From: Synechococcaceae cyanobacterium
GTDB lineage: Bacteria > Cyanobacteriota > Cyanobacteriia > PCC-6307 > Cyanobiaceae
DNA: 64,000 nt
Direction of reading: 5' to 3'
NCBI GenBank assembly: GCA_947378425.1
Contig: CANCJV010000006.1
Location: forward strand, 49,170-113,169
In this document: positions 26,471 to 42,018 of the stretch, piece after piece
Position numbering within the stretch: the first letter of the stretch is position 1
Layout: each line of letters opens with the position of its first letter
Position numbers and translations under genes: made by a program
Notes under the pieces: model-generated
What the model saw: only the letters and a program-made list of their open reading frames with translations
The model's database searches: none
Told to the model about the DNA's origin: nothing

Positions 26471-27682
26471 TCAGTCCTGCTGCCGCCGCTTCACGGGGCT
26501 GCCACCCAGTCGCTGGCGCAGGCTTCTGAGCAGAGCTGGAATCTCCTCGGCCCAAGGGCTCTCCCCCAAGACGGCCCGCAGTTCCGTTTCGCTCACCTGT
26601 TGGTCGAATGCATCCGCATTCTCACCGGGGAACCAGTGCCCCCCCTCGCCGAGCAGGCGATAGCGGGCCCGGCAGTAGTCCTCCAGGCCCCAGGCCTCCA
26701 GCAGAGTGTGGAGCCAGAGCAGCAGCGGCAGGTTGATGTCACCCGGGGTGTCCTGCCACTCCGGCAGTCCCTGCTGCCAAGTGTCCAGCCAGCGCCGGCC
26801 CAGGGCCTGGCGGCGGGCCGCCTCCAACCGCTCCAGGATCGGCGGCAACAGCTGGTTCGCCTGAGGCAGCAGGGCCACCGCCGCCAGATGCAGATCGAGA
26901 TCGGCGGGCCGCGCCGCGCCGACGCTGATCGTGTGGATGGCCGGGGCCGAGAGACAGAAGAGGTCGTTGAAGACGATCGGATGCAGCGGCTCGCAGAGCG
27001 CACTGAAGCGCGGTGCCGGCGTGTGCAGATGGCCGCCCTTGTCGGTGGGGCTGATCACGAACACCCCCATGTCGTGGGCCATGGCCGCCAGCAGGGCGGG
27101 GCTGTTGTCCTGGCGGATGAAATACCAGTGGAGATTGATGTAATCGAAGCAGTCGCTGGCGATCGCCTCGAGAATCACCGGCAATGGCGCATGGGTGGAC
27201 AGGCCGATGTGCCCCACCCGGCCAGCGGCCTGCCAGCGCCGGGCCACCGCCAGGCAGCCGCCCGGCCGCAGCAACTGCTCCAGCAGCTCGGCGTTGTTGA
27301 CCCCATGGAACCCGAGCAGGTCGATGCTCTCACCGCGGGCCTCGAGGCCCAGCCGCTCCACACTGAGCGCCAGTTGCTGCTCGAAGACCGCCGGATCGGG
27401 TTGGGGCGGCAACTTGGTCTGCAGGATGCGCTGCGGATCGGGCACCTCCGCCAGCAGCCAGCCCAGCTGGCGCTCGGAGCTGCCGTAGCCGCGGGCGGTT
27501 TCGATGTGATGGGCACCGACCGCCACGGCCCGCTCCAGGATGGCGCGCAGATTCTCCTGGCTGGCGGTGGTGATCTCAGCCGGCGGCAGGTCGCTCCAGC
27601 TCTGCTGGAAACGCATGCCCCCCAGGGACAGAACCGGCATCGCCAGCTCGGTGCGGCCGAAACGACGGGTGGGGAGTTTCAA
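26471..27682 (-). CDS. aldo/keto reductase family oxidoreductase (start approximate, TTG)
   Basis: RRFGRTELAMPVLSLGGMRFQ, GAHHIETARGYGSSERQLGWLL, DYINLHWYFI, GVFVISPTDKGGHL. Confidence 0.85.
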   Translation of the reverse strand: MKLPTRRFGRTELAMPVLSLGGMRFQQSWSDLPPAEITTASQENLRAILERAVAVGAHHIETARGYGSSERQLGWLLAEVPDPQRILQTKLPPQPDPAVFEQQLALSVERLGLEARGESIDLLGFHGVNNAELLEQLLRPGGCLAVARRWQAAGRVGHIGLSTHAPLPVILEAIASDCFDYINLHWYFIRQDNSPALLAAMAHDMGVFVISPTDKGGHLHTPAPRFSALCEPLHPIVFNDLFCLSAPAIHTISVGAARPADLDLHLAAVALLPQANQLLPPILERLEAARRQALGRRWLDTWQQGLPEWQDTPGDINLPLLLWLHTLLEAWGLEDYCRARYRLLGEGGHWFPGENADAFDQQVSETELRAVLGESPWAEEIPALLRSLRQRLGGSPVKRRQQD

Positions 27683-27710
27683 GAGGACGGGACGGGTCAG
27701 GGGCGCGGGG

Positions 27711-28226
27711 TCAGGGGCGCTGGATCGGGGCGGCCTCGATCGCCGCGACGGCGCGGGGCAGGGTGCGCCTGAAGCGCGCCGGCGACGGCACTCCCAGGGG
27801 CAGGATTTCCTGCTGTTCCAGCTGGGCTTCGAGAGTCGGCAGCTGCTCGTAGGCCACCCAGTGGATGCAGTCCACCGGACAGGTGTCGATCGCCTCCTGA
27901 ATGCGATCGGTGCTGTCGCCATCCTGGCGAATCGCCCGGGAGCGGCCCCAGGTGGGCTCCACCAGGAAGGTGTTGCAGGCGACATGGGCGCAGTAGCGGC
28001 AGCCGATGCAGACCACCTCATCCACCCAGACCGCCTTCTGGCGCAAGGCACCGCCCAGGATCGGCTCCAGGCCGCTGGGGCGCGCTCCAGGCCCCGGACT
28101 GGCCACACGGAAGGCGAGCGCCGGATCAACGGCGAAGTCCCCAGCTGGATCGTGAAGGGAGGCCAAGGGGGAAGGAGTCAGGAGTTCAGCTGTCCCAGCG
28201 GGTGACCACCAGTTCGATGCTGCCAT
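27711..28226 (-). CDS. ferredoxin-like [4Fe-4S] protein
   Basis: VDEVVCIGCRYCAHVACNTFLVEPTWGRSRA...IQEAIDTCPVDCIHWVAYEQL. Confidence 0.85.
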   Translation of the reverse strand: MAASNWWSPAGTAELLTPSPLASLHDPAGDFAVDPALAFRVASPGPGARPSGLEPILGGALRQKAVWVDEVVCIGCRYCAHVACNTFLVEPTWGRSRAIRQDGDSTDRIQEAIDTCPVDCIHWVAYEQLPTLEAQLEQQEILPLGVPSPARFRRTLPRAVAAIEAAPIQRP

Positions 28227-28578
28227 CGAGCTGGTTGGTCTGCTCGCTCACCTGGAAGCCCTCCTCGGAGCTGGCCGCCAGGATTGTGCGCAAGGCATAG
28301 CGCTGATGCAGCTGGGCCAGGAAGCGTTCCACCGGCACGGGCTGCTTCCACAGATCGAGATCGGTCACCAGTTCATAGCTGCCGGTGTCGGCGTTGAGGC
28401 GGAAGCCGATGTCGGCGCCGCCCTCCTGGGGGATGGCCAGTTCGGCTGTCACGGTCTGGCCGCGATAGCCACGCACCTGCAGGCTGCCCTCCTGGGGAGG
28501 ATGGCCCAGATCCGTGAGGGCGGCGACCAGGGTCTGGTGATCGCGCAGCTCGGTGGTGACGGTGCTGAAGTGCGACAT
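28186..28578 (-). CDS. ycf35: DUF1257 / Ycf35-like protein
   Basis: MSHFSTVTTELRDHQTLVAALTDLG...VTAELAIPQEGGADIGFRLN...YALRTILAASSEEGFQVSEQ; next to ferredoxin and DUF2997-like genes. Confidence 0.85.
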   Translation of the reverse strand: MSHFSTVTTELRDHQTLVAALTDLGHPPQEGSLQVRGYRGQTVTAELAIPQEGGADIGFRLNADTGSYELVTDLDLWKQPVPVERFLAQLHQRYALRTILAASSEEGFQVSEQTNQLDGSIELVVTRWDS

Positions 28579-28676
28579 CGGATCAGGGGGAACGGAACGT
28601 CAGAAACGCGGAGCCCGAGGGGACCGCTGAACCCAGCAGGAGTGGCAGGTGCTGAGGGAGTGGAACAGGGGGCAAC

Positions 28677-28892
28677 TCAGGTGGATTGAGGCTGGTCGAG
28701 GGGCTGCCGCTCCAGCTCCTGGACGGGCTGGCTCAAGAAGGCCTCGGCGGTGCTGCGCCGCTGCTGAACCTGGCCGAGGCGCGCCTCGATCCGTTCGGTC
28801 AACGGTTCGCAGCCGACACCCTGCACCCCTTCCACCAGTTCCTCAACCAGCCCATCAGGCCGGATCCGGAAGCGGATGGTGCGCTGGGCCAT
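28677..28892 (-). CDS. DUF2997-like small protein
   Basis: MAQRTIRFRIRPDGLVEELVEGVQGVGCEPLTERIEARLGQVQQRRSTAE; neighbour of DUF1257 gene. Confidence 0.75.
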   Translation of the reverse strand: MAQRTIRFRIRPDGLVEELVEGVQGVGCEPLTERIEARLGQVQQRRSTAEAFLSQPVQELERQPLDQPQST

Positions 28893-28953
28893 GCCGTTGC
28901 CTGCACGGAGTCCGACAAGAGTAACGGGATTGTTCCTGCCGTGGAGCAGCCCG

Positions 28954-29778
28954 TCATTGCAACAACCCTTCATCCACTAACGTCTGCAGCCGTTCCAGCA
29001 CCTCAGGCTGCTCCAGTTGCTCCAGCGCCAGTCGGGCCTCGTCGCGCACGCTGGGCTCGGCGTCGTGGAGCATCGCGTGCAACAGCGATTCCACCGCCTC
29101 CTGCTGGCGGGGTTCGACCAGATCGGTATAGAGGCGGCCCAGACCCCAGGCGCTGTTGCTGCGCACCGCCGGCTCACTGTCGATCCGCAGGCTGAGCAGC
29201 AGCTGGGAGGCGGCGGGATCCGCCTTGGCCGGCCCCGTGCCGCCGGCGTCAGCCAGGGAGCTGGCCGCCCAGAGACGCACCGCCGCCACGTCCAGCTGCA
29301 GGGAGCGGATCAGGGGATTGAGCACCGGTGCATCGGGATAGTTACCCAGACTCCAGGCCACCGCCTTGCGCACATAGCCGTTGTCATCCCCGGCCAGCAG
29401 GGCCAGCAGGGGCTCGACCGCCAGAGGATGGGGGTTACGGCCGAGGGCATAGACAGCACTCATCCGCAGAATCGGGCAGCTGGCCGCCAGCAGGGGCAAC
29501 AGCAACGGCACGGCCCGGGGATCCCGGTGTTCACAGAAGATGCGCAGACCATGCATGCGCTGCTCCTGGGAGCCGCTCAGCCAGGTGATACCGGCATCGC
29601 ACTCCGCCGCCACGTCCAGCGCCGTCGGCTCGGCGGGGTCGATCTCATCGAGCGGATCGCCCAGCAGCTCCTGGGCGAGCTCCAAGGCAAGCACCTCCGG
29701 ATCGAGCACCAGATCGCTGGAGCTGTCAGGGAAAGGCAAAACGTAGGGCTGGACGTCGTCCGGCATGGGGCGATCCAC
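28954..29778 (-). CDS. HEAT-repeat protein (phycobilin lyase/NblB-like fold)
   Basis: Repeats: DPRAVPLLLPLLAASCPILRMSAVYALGRN, EPLLALLAGDDNGYVRKAVAWSLGNY, DSEPAVRSNSAWGLGRL, DAEPSVRDEARLALEQL. Confidence 0.75.
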   Translation of the reverse strand: MDRPMPDDVQPYVLPFPDSSSDLVLDPEVLALELAQELLGDPLDEIDPAEPTALDVAAECDAGITWLSGSQEQRMHGLRIFCEHRDPRAVPLLLPLLAASCPILRMSAVYALGRNPHPLAVEPLLALLAGDDNGYVRKAVAWSLGNYPDAPVLNPLIRSLQLDVAAVRLWAASSLADAGGTGPAKADPAASQLLLSLRIDSEPAVRSNSAWGLGRLYTDLVEPRQQEAVESLLHAMLHDAEPSVRDEARLALEQLEQPEVLERLQTLVDEGLLQ

Positions 29779-29792
29779 GTCGGGGGATTCTC

Positions 29793-29918
29793 TCAGCCCA
29801 CCGGCGCCGGCGCCGCCATGTCACTGGGAAGCCAGATCCGGGCACTGACGGCGAACAGGGCCAGGCCGAACAGGAGCACGATGGCGGCCGGCAGCAGGGT
29901 GGAACGAAGGAACTGCAC
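29793..29918 (-). CDS. candidate 41-aa single-TM protein (GTG start), below the ORF-track cutoff
   Basis: Translated by eye: (V)QFLRSTLLPAAIVLLFGLALFAVSARIWLPSDMAAPAPVG*; one hydrophobic helix, in-frame TGA. Confidence 0.6.
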   Translation of the reverse strand: MQFLRSTLLPAAIVLLFGLALFAVSARIWLPSDMAAPAPVG

Positions 29919-30225
29919 GGAAGGGGCCAACAGGGAATCCCATCATCGCAAGGGCAGCCCTGGCAACGGCGCCCTGGGAGCCCCAGCCAGGTGCCCGGAG
30001 AGATAGAGCCAGGCGCCTTGTGCCCATCGATCGCCTGCCAGGTATCGGGGCTGTTCCGCCGCCAACGCAGGACAGGCCGGATGGAAACGACGCAATCCGT
30101 GCGTGAAATCTGCCGTACTGGCTGGCCCGATCGGTCGTGCTGCAGTCGATCTCGCCGGCTGGGCGGGCTTGAGGCGCGGAGCCCTGGTGAGACCTGACGG
30201 GGAGCCCATGGCGTCATTGGATGCC

Positions 30226-30245
30226 CCCGTCAGCTCCGTGACGGG
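30226..30245. other. perfect 7-bp inverted repeat
   Basis: cccgtca-gctccg-tgacggg in the intergenic region before the AmpG-like gene. Confidence 0.45.
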
Positions 30246-30439
30246 CCGTGCTGCCTAAGGTATGCCGTGCTCCCACCACGTGATGAAAGTCCAGGCTGGG
30301 ACTGATCCGGGATCGGCGGAGCTGTTGGGGTCATGCAAGTGGCGCTTGATCGGGAGCGAGCTGGCTCCTGTCGCTCGCCATGGAGACTGAGCAGCCGGCT
30401 CCTAGGGTTCGCCGATTCGCCCTCCGTTGGCTGCCGCCG

Positions 30440-31750
30440 ATGACCCGACCTGCCCCCGGGGCCCCGCCGGCCAAGGATCACGCGCCAGCCACGGTGCCGC
30501 CCTGGCGGCGCCTGCTGGCGGTGGGAGCCGAAGGTGTGGCCAGCGGCACCCCCTACATGGTGGGCAGCAAGTTGTTGCAGGGCTGGCTCAGCTCCAGCGG
30601 CATTCCCCTGGGCCTGATCGGCCTGCTGAGCCTGGCGGAACTGCCTTACACCCTGAAGATGTTCTGGGCACCCCTGCTGGATCGCTGGCCGATCGCCTGG
30701 CCTGACCGGCGGCGGGGCTGGTTGCTGGTGCTTCAGCTGGCCCTGATCGCCATGATCGCCGCGATGGCGTTGCTGCAGCCCCACAACGATTCCCACAACC
30801 TCACCCTGATCGGCGTGGCCGCCCTGGTGCTGGCCGTCCTCAGCGCCAGCCAGGACGTGATGGTCGATGCCTATCGCACCGATCTGTTGCCGGAGGAGGA
30901 GCGGGGCGGCGGCGCCGCCGCTGGAGCCCTGGGCTACAGGGCCGCCATGCTCGCCGTCGGGGCCGCCGGCTTTTATCTGGCCGGCAAGCTGGGCTGGCCC
31001 GCCGCCTTTCTGGGTTCCGCCGGCCTGCTGGCGGCCGTGGTGCCCTTCACCCTCACGGCGCCGATGCTCGTGCCCCTGGCCCATCCGCCCCGCAGCCTGA
31101 GGGAGGCGGTGATCGGGCCGGCGCGGGAGTTCCTGCAGCGCACCGGCAAGAAACGGGCCCTGCAATTGCTGGCCCTGGTGATGCTGTACCGCTGGCCTGA
31201 GGGGCTGCTCAATCTGATGGCCGTGCCCTTCATGCTCAAGGTGGGTTACACCGCCGAGCAGATCGGCTTGGTCAACGGGGCCTGGGGCGTCGCCGCCACC
31301 ATGGCCGGTGTCGCCGCCGGTGGCGTGCTGTTCGCACCCCTGGGGCTGAACCGGGCCCTCTGGGTGTTCGGCCTGGTCGGCAGCCTCACCAACCTGGCGT
31401 ACTGGGGGCTGGCGAAATTCGGCGGCGGCCTCACGGGCCTGCTGTTGACAGTGAGCGTTGAGCATTTCGCCCACGGCATGCTCACGGCCGCCTTCCTGGC
31501 TCTGTTGATGAGCCTCTGCAATCCGCGCTTCTCAGCCACCCAGTACGCCCTGCTCTCCGGCGTCTATGCCCTGAGTCGCTCGCTGCTGGCCGTGCCCTCG
31601 GGCTTCGTCGCCCAGGCCGTGGGCTGGAGCACCTTCTTTGCCCTGACCCTGGCTGCCGCCGTGCCCTCGTTTCTGCTGATGGCGGTGCTCACCCCCTGGC
31701 GGGAGAGCGTGCCCCGGGGAGCCTTTGATCCACGGAAGGATCCCACCTGA
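30440..31750 (+). CDS. AmpG-like MFS transporter
   Basis: EGVASGTPYMVGSKLLQGWLSSSGIPLGLIGLLSLAELPYTLKMFWAPLLDRW, VLSASQDVMVDAYRTDLLPEEERGGGAA. Confidence 0.85.
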   Translation: MTRPAPGAPPAKDHAPATVPPWRRLLAVGAEGVASGTPYMVGSKLLQGWLSSSGIPLGLIGLLSLAELPYTLKMFWAPLLDRWPIAWPDRRRGWLLVLQLALIAMIAAMALLQPHNDSHNLTLIGVAALVLAVLSASQDVMVDAYRTDLLPEEERGGGAAAGALGYRAAMLAVGAAGFYLAGKLGWPAAFLGSAGLLAAVVPFTLTAPMLVPLAHPPRSLREAVIGPAREFLQRTGKKRALQLLALVMLYRWPEGLLNLMAVPFMLKVGYTAEQIGLVNGAWGVAATMAGVAAGGVLFAPLGLNRALWVFGLVGSLTNLAYWGLAKFGGGLTGLLLTVSVEHFAHGMLTAAFLALLMSLCNPRFSATQYALLSGVYALSRSLLAVPSGFVAQAVGWSTFFALTLAAAVPSFLLMAVLTPWRESVPRGAFDPRKDPT

Positions 31751-31768
31751 GTCCGGCGAGGGGTTGCG

Positions 31769-31781
31769 CCCCCCCCCCCCC
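31769..31781. repeat. C13 homopolymer tract at convergent gene junction
   Basis: gcgcccccccccccccgttcaa; 13 C between the stops of two convergent MFS genes. Confidence 0.9.
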
Positions 31782-31783
31782 GT

Positions 31784-32974
31784 TCAACCGCCTTCGCGCC
31801 TGGCGCTCCAAGGCCACCAGCTGGGGCTTTCCAGCACCGCGGCCAGAGCCAAGAGCACCAGGGTGAAGGCGCAGGTTCCAGGCCACTGCCAGTCGTTCCA
31901 GCAGGCCGCGATCACAGCCGAGCAGAGTGCCGCACCCAGATAGGCCGTGAGGAACAGCTGAGCGCTCATCCGGCTGCGGGCGGCTGGATCGATCGCATGG
32001 ATCCGGGCCTGGTTGGCCACGAAGCTGCCCTGCACCCCCAGATCCACCGCCATCAGCCCCAGCGCCAGGGCCAGCAACGAGCTCGGCCACAGGCCCAGCA
32101 CCACCAGGCCCAGGCCGGTGCTGGCGACGCCGGCCATGACGATGCGATCGGGGCCCAGCCGATCCACCAGACGCCCGATGCCAGGGGCCGCCAGGATGCT
32201 GATCAGGCCCACCAGGCCGAAGCTGCCGATCAGGGCTGTCCCCATGCGCCAGGGCGGGGCCGCCAGATGCAGGGCTATCGCACTCCAGAGCGCCATGAAG
32301 CTGCCGAACAGCAGCCCCTGAGTGAGACAGGAGCGACGCAACCGGGGATGACGGCGCCAGAGCTGCAGCAGCGAGGACTGCAGGCGCCAGTAACCCCGGG
32401 TGTCGGTGGGCGGCAGCAAGGGCAGGCGCGTGTGAAAGAACAGGGCCACCGTCAGCATCGCCACAGCCGAGAGGGCATAGATCGAGCGCCAGCCCCACAG
32501 CTGGGCGGTCAGACCGCTGATGCTGCGGGACAGCAGGATGCCGCTGAATTGCCCGCTCAAGACGATGCCGAGCATGCGACCACGGCTGGCCGCAGGGGTG
32601 AAGGCCGTAAGGAAGGAGGGCAACAGCGCCGGGATCAGGGCCACCAGCCCCAAGGCGAACCAGCTCCCCACCAGCAGCGGGAAGGAGGGCACCAGCAGCA
32701 CCGCCACACAGGCCAGAGCCATCGCCAGCGCCAGCAACGTCAACATGCGCCGCCGCTCGCAGCTGTCCCCCAGGGGCAACACGAACAGGAAACCCAGGGC
32801 CATGCCCAGCTGGGTGGCCATCGGAGCGAGCAGGACCACACCGGGCGCCAGGCCGAAGGCAGGCCCCACCGCCGGCAGCAACGACTGCCCATAAAAGGGG
32901 TTGGCCACACTCACCCCGATCGCCAGAGCCAACAGCCCCAAGGGCGGCAACCTGTCCGGTTCAGAGGGAGGCAA
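31784..32974 (-). CDS. MFS transporter (drug-efflux type)
   Basis: GVSVANPFYGQSLLPAVGPAFGLAPGVVLLAPMATQLGMALGFLFVLPLGDSCERRRML, multiple TM segments. Confidence 0.85.
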   Translation of the reverse strand: MPPSEPDRLPPLGLLALAIGVSVANPFYGQSLLPAVGPAFGLAPGVVLLAPMATQLGMALGFLFVLPLGDSCERRRMLTLLALAMALACVAVLLVPSFPLLVGSWFALGLVALIPALLPSFLTAFTPAASRGRMLGIVLSGQFSGILLSRSISGLTAQLWGWRSIYALSAVAMLTVALFFHTRLPLLPPTDTRGYWRLQSSLLQLWRRHPRLRRSCLTQGLLFGSFMALWSAIALHLAAPPWRMGTALIGSFGLVGLISILAAPGIGRLVDRLGPDRIVMAGVASTGLGLVVLGLWPSSLLALALGLMAVDLGVQGSFVANQARIHAIDPAARSRMSAQLFLTAYLGAALCSAVIAACWNDWQWPGTCAFTLVLLALAAVLESPSWWPWSARREGG

Positions 32975-33752
32975 AGGGGCTCAGGGCGAGTTCCGTGGCG
33001 ATGCCCAGCTCCTGGCGCCAGTCGGCCAGGGGGCGGAGCCACCCCTCCTCCCAGCGTTGAGCCAGAAGGGGCGCACACACACCTCCCAGCCGCAGACCGA
33101 ACGACACCGCATCCGCAAGGTCGGGTTCGGTATCGGGAACATGGGCCCGGGCCAGCAGATCAGCCGCGAGCAGCAGCGCCGGACCCGGCTGGCGCAACTG
33201 CCGCGCCCCGAAGCCGTTGAGGGCCACCTCGCCGGGAAGGGTGTTGGGGAAACCCGTGATCAGATGCCAGATGTCATGGCAGGCCCGGGCGCGCAGCTGC
33301 AGGTAGGCGTCATCATCGGCCAGGGACTCCAGGCCCTCGGGTCGGTCGATCAACTGCAAGCCCTCCTGCTGCAGCAGGACGGCAAAGGCGGAACCCAGGC
33401 TGCCGCTGGGCATGGCGGCCAGGGTCTCCAGGCCAGGCCAGTCACCCCAGTAGCGCTCGGCGGCCAGGGCGGCGATGGCCGGATTCTGACGCAGACGATC
33501 GCGGGCCATGGCCGCCAGGGGACTGGCGTAGCTGTGATTGAGAACCGCCAGAGCACTGGGAACCCGGTCGGGCTGCTCAATCAGCTGCATCAGCGCTGGC
33601 AGCGTGGCCTTGAGATGGGGACGCAAAGACTCGGCGAAGGACGAGAGAGGTTCGCCGGGGTTCAGATCGGGACTCGGGGCCGGCGCAAACAGGTTGGCGG
33701 GCAAGGACCCAGGTGCGGTCTCGGACACGGGATCAGCTGGCTTCAAGGTCAA
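32961..33752 (-). CDS. Coq4 family protein
   Basis: Coq4 signature HDxxH(x11)E fits exactly: HDIWHLITGFPNTLPGE; ALNGFGARQLRQPGPALLLAADLL. Confidence 0.85.
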   Translation of the reverse strand: MTLKPADPVSETAPGSLPANLFAPAPSPDLNPGEPLSSFAESLRPHLKATLPALMQLIEQPDRVPSALAVLNHSYASPLAAMARDRLRQNPAIAALAAERYWGDWPGLETLAAMPSGSLGSAFAVLLQQEGLQLIDRPEGLESLADDDAYLQLRARACHDIWHLITGFPNTLPGEVALNGFGARQLRQPGPALLLAADLLARAHVPDTEPDLADAVSFGLRLGGVCAPLLAQRWEEGWLRPLADWRQELGIATELALSPFASL

Positions 33753-34329
33753 ACAGCCGGCGCCCGGGGGCGTCTGGGGAAGGATCGAACCAATACTGGT
33801 TCACCAGGATCAGGAAGAGCTCACGGGACAGGCGATCGCGCGGCTGATCGGCCGGCAGGCCAAGACCATCCAGAAGACGGGCCAGGTTGGCGGCGATCCC
33901 TGCGGTGGGTTTGGCATAGGCCGCGGCATAGGCCTGGAGATCGGCCAGCACCAGATAGCCATCCTGATCCACATCGAGCACATCGAAGAAGTCGCCCGCC
34001 GCCCGCTCGATGAAGGCCCTGGCCTGATCCGGGAAGCGCTGCTGAGCCCGGAGCATGCCGGCATGGGAGGCCACGAATTCCGCCTCGTCGACAGCGCCGC
34101 TGCCATCGCTGTCCCGGCGTCCCTGCTCATGGCGGTACGTGGCGATCAGCAGGCCCAGCAGGTCGGGGAAGCGCGGGGCATGTCCGTGCCAGCGGGCCGC
34201 CAGAGTCCTGGCGACAGGCATAAAGTCGCCGCCCAGACTGAGCTCGCCGTCGCCCTGGCGGTCGTAGAAACGGAACAGGCGGCGGTAGCGCTCCGCCAGC
34301 ACGGGGGGCACGTCCGGAGCGTCAGCCAT
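33733..34329 (-). CDS. EF-hand calcium-binding protein (three EF-hand loops)
   Basis: [39 protein letters not shown]. Confidence 0.85.
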   Translation of the reverse strand: MADAPDVPPVLAERYRRLFRFYDRQGDGELSLGGDFMPVARTLAARWHGHAPRFPDLLGLLIATYRHEQGRRDSDGSGAVDEAEFVASHAGMLRAQQRFPDQARAFIERAAGDFFDVLDVDQDGYLVLADLQAYAAAYAKPTAGIAANLARLLDGLGLPADQPRDRLSRELFLILVNQYWFDPSPDAPGRRLFDLEAS

Positions 34330-35434
34330 GGACAGCACCAGGAAGGCCGGCAGCGACGGCTTTCACCGGGGCAGGGGCTGGATTCGATCCTCCATCAAGC
34401 CGGCGGCGCAACTGCCCGCAGGCGGCATCCTGATCCAGACCCCGGCTCGCCCGCACACTCACGGCCACATGGCGGTCCAGCAACGTACAGCGGAAGGCCT
34501 CGATCGCCCCAGGGGAAGGCCGCCGAAAATCCTCCTCCTCGATCGGGTTGTAGGCGATCAGATTCACATGGCTCTGGAAACCGCGCAGCCTTTTGGCCAG
34601 GGCCTCGGCGTGGCGGGGTTGGTCATTGACGCCGCCGAGCAGGATGTACTCGAAGCTCACCCGACGGCCGGTGGTCGCCACATAGTGGCGGCAATCCTCG
34701 AGCAGGGCGTCGAGCGGATAGGCCGAGGCCGTGGGAATCAACTCCTGCCGCAGCCTCTGGTCGGGGGCATGGAGGCTCACCGCCAGGGTGAATTGGGCTC
34801 GCCCCAGCCGCTCCAGGGCCCGCTCTGCCAGATTCGGCAGCGTGCGCGGCACCCCCACGGTGGACACCGTGATCTGGCGCTGGGCCATGCCCAGATCGCG
34901 GCAGAGACAGTCGATCGCCGCGAGCACGGCATCGATGTTGAGCAGGGGCTCACCCATGCCCATGAAGACCACATGGCTGGGGCGGCGATCCATCGCCTCG
35001 CGGATGCTCAGCACCTGATCGACGATTTCATGCACCGCCAGGGAGCGTTGCAGGCCGCCCTTGCCGGTGGCGCAGAAGCGGCAGGCCATCGCACAGCCCA
35101 CCTGACTGCTGACGCAGACCGTCAAGCGATCGCCACTGGGGATACCGACCGTTTCGAGACTGAGGCCATCGGCGGTGCCCAGCAGCAACTTGGTGGTGCC
35201 ATCGCGGGCATCACTGCGGTGCAACAACGGCAAGCGGCCGATGCTGGCGGCCCGACCAGACTCATCGCCGCGCAACAGGGTCTCGCGCCAGGCCTTGGGC
35301 AACACGGTGATTGCCTCCAGGTTGCGGGCACCCTTGGCATAGATCCAGTCGTGCAGCTGCCGGCCGCGAAAGGCCGGTTGACCCTGGCTCTGGGCCCAGT
35401 GCTCGAGCTCCGCCAGACCAAGGCCCAGCAGGGG
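34322..35434 (-). CDS. rlmN: 23S rRNA/tRNA adenine-C2 methyltransferase RlmN (5' end ambiguous: no ATG/GTG/TTG in frame upstream of 35305)
   Basis: [19 protein letters not shown] radical-SAM motif, [12 protein letters not shown]; conserved N-terminus [53 protein letters not shown] reads in frame upstream of the ORF-track start. Confidence 0.88.
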   Translation of the reverse strand, partial: PLLGLGLAELEHWAQSQGQPAFRGRQLHDWIYAKGARNLEAITVLPKAWRETLLRGDESGRAASIGRLPLLHRSDARDGTTKLLLGTADGLSLETVGIPSGDRLTVCVSSQVGCAMACRFCATGKGGLQRSLAVHEIVDQVLSIREAMDRRPSHVVFMGMGEPLLNIDAVLAAIDCLCRDLGMAQRQITVSTVGVPRTLPNLAERALERLGRAQFTLAVSLHAPDQRLRQELIPTASAYPLDALLEDCRHYVATTGRRVSFEYILLGGVNDQPRHAEALAKRLRGFQSHVNLIAYNPIEEEDFRRPSPGAIEAFRCTLLDRHVAVSVRASRGLDQDAACGQLRRRLDGGSNPAPAPVKAVAAGLPGAVHG

Positions 35435-35618
35435 GGTGAGCGCGGCCGGCTGGGGAAGGGAGGCTGCCGTCGGGGCGCTTGATGCGCCCGGCGTGCCGGA
35501 GGCCTCGAGCAGGGAAGCCCCAGCCTGGGGAACGGCTGGGGCCGGGTCGTCGGGCCCCGGGGCGGCGGCAGTGGCAGAGAGGCTGGTCAGAGCGGGGATG
35601 GCGGGAGGAAGACGGTGC

Positions 35619-39945
<4,327 letters not shown>

Positions 39946-40040
39946 TCAGCGTGGTCAGCGCGCGATGAAGAGATCAGGAAAGGAAGCTGGGGGAACCAGG
40001 GGCGGTCTGGACGCCGCTCATGGTTTTCAGGGAAAGGCGC

Positions 40041-41945
<1,905 letters not shown>

Positions 41946-42018
41946 GGCGACGGCCTGGCGGTGAGATGGGAAAGCGTGAGGCGATCAGGCCCCGCCGAGC
42001 GGGGCCCCCGATCGGCGA

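Noticed and set aside
26600-27772. 390-aa plus-strand ORF
   Set aside because: Antisense to a clear aldo/keto reductase; composition typical of a shadow frame.
31997-33220. 407-aa plus-strand ORF
   Set aside because: Antisense to the MFS and Coq4-like genes; Gln/Arg/Gly-rich shadow translation.
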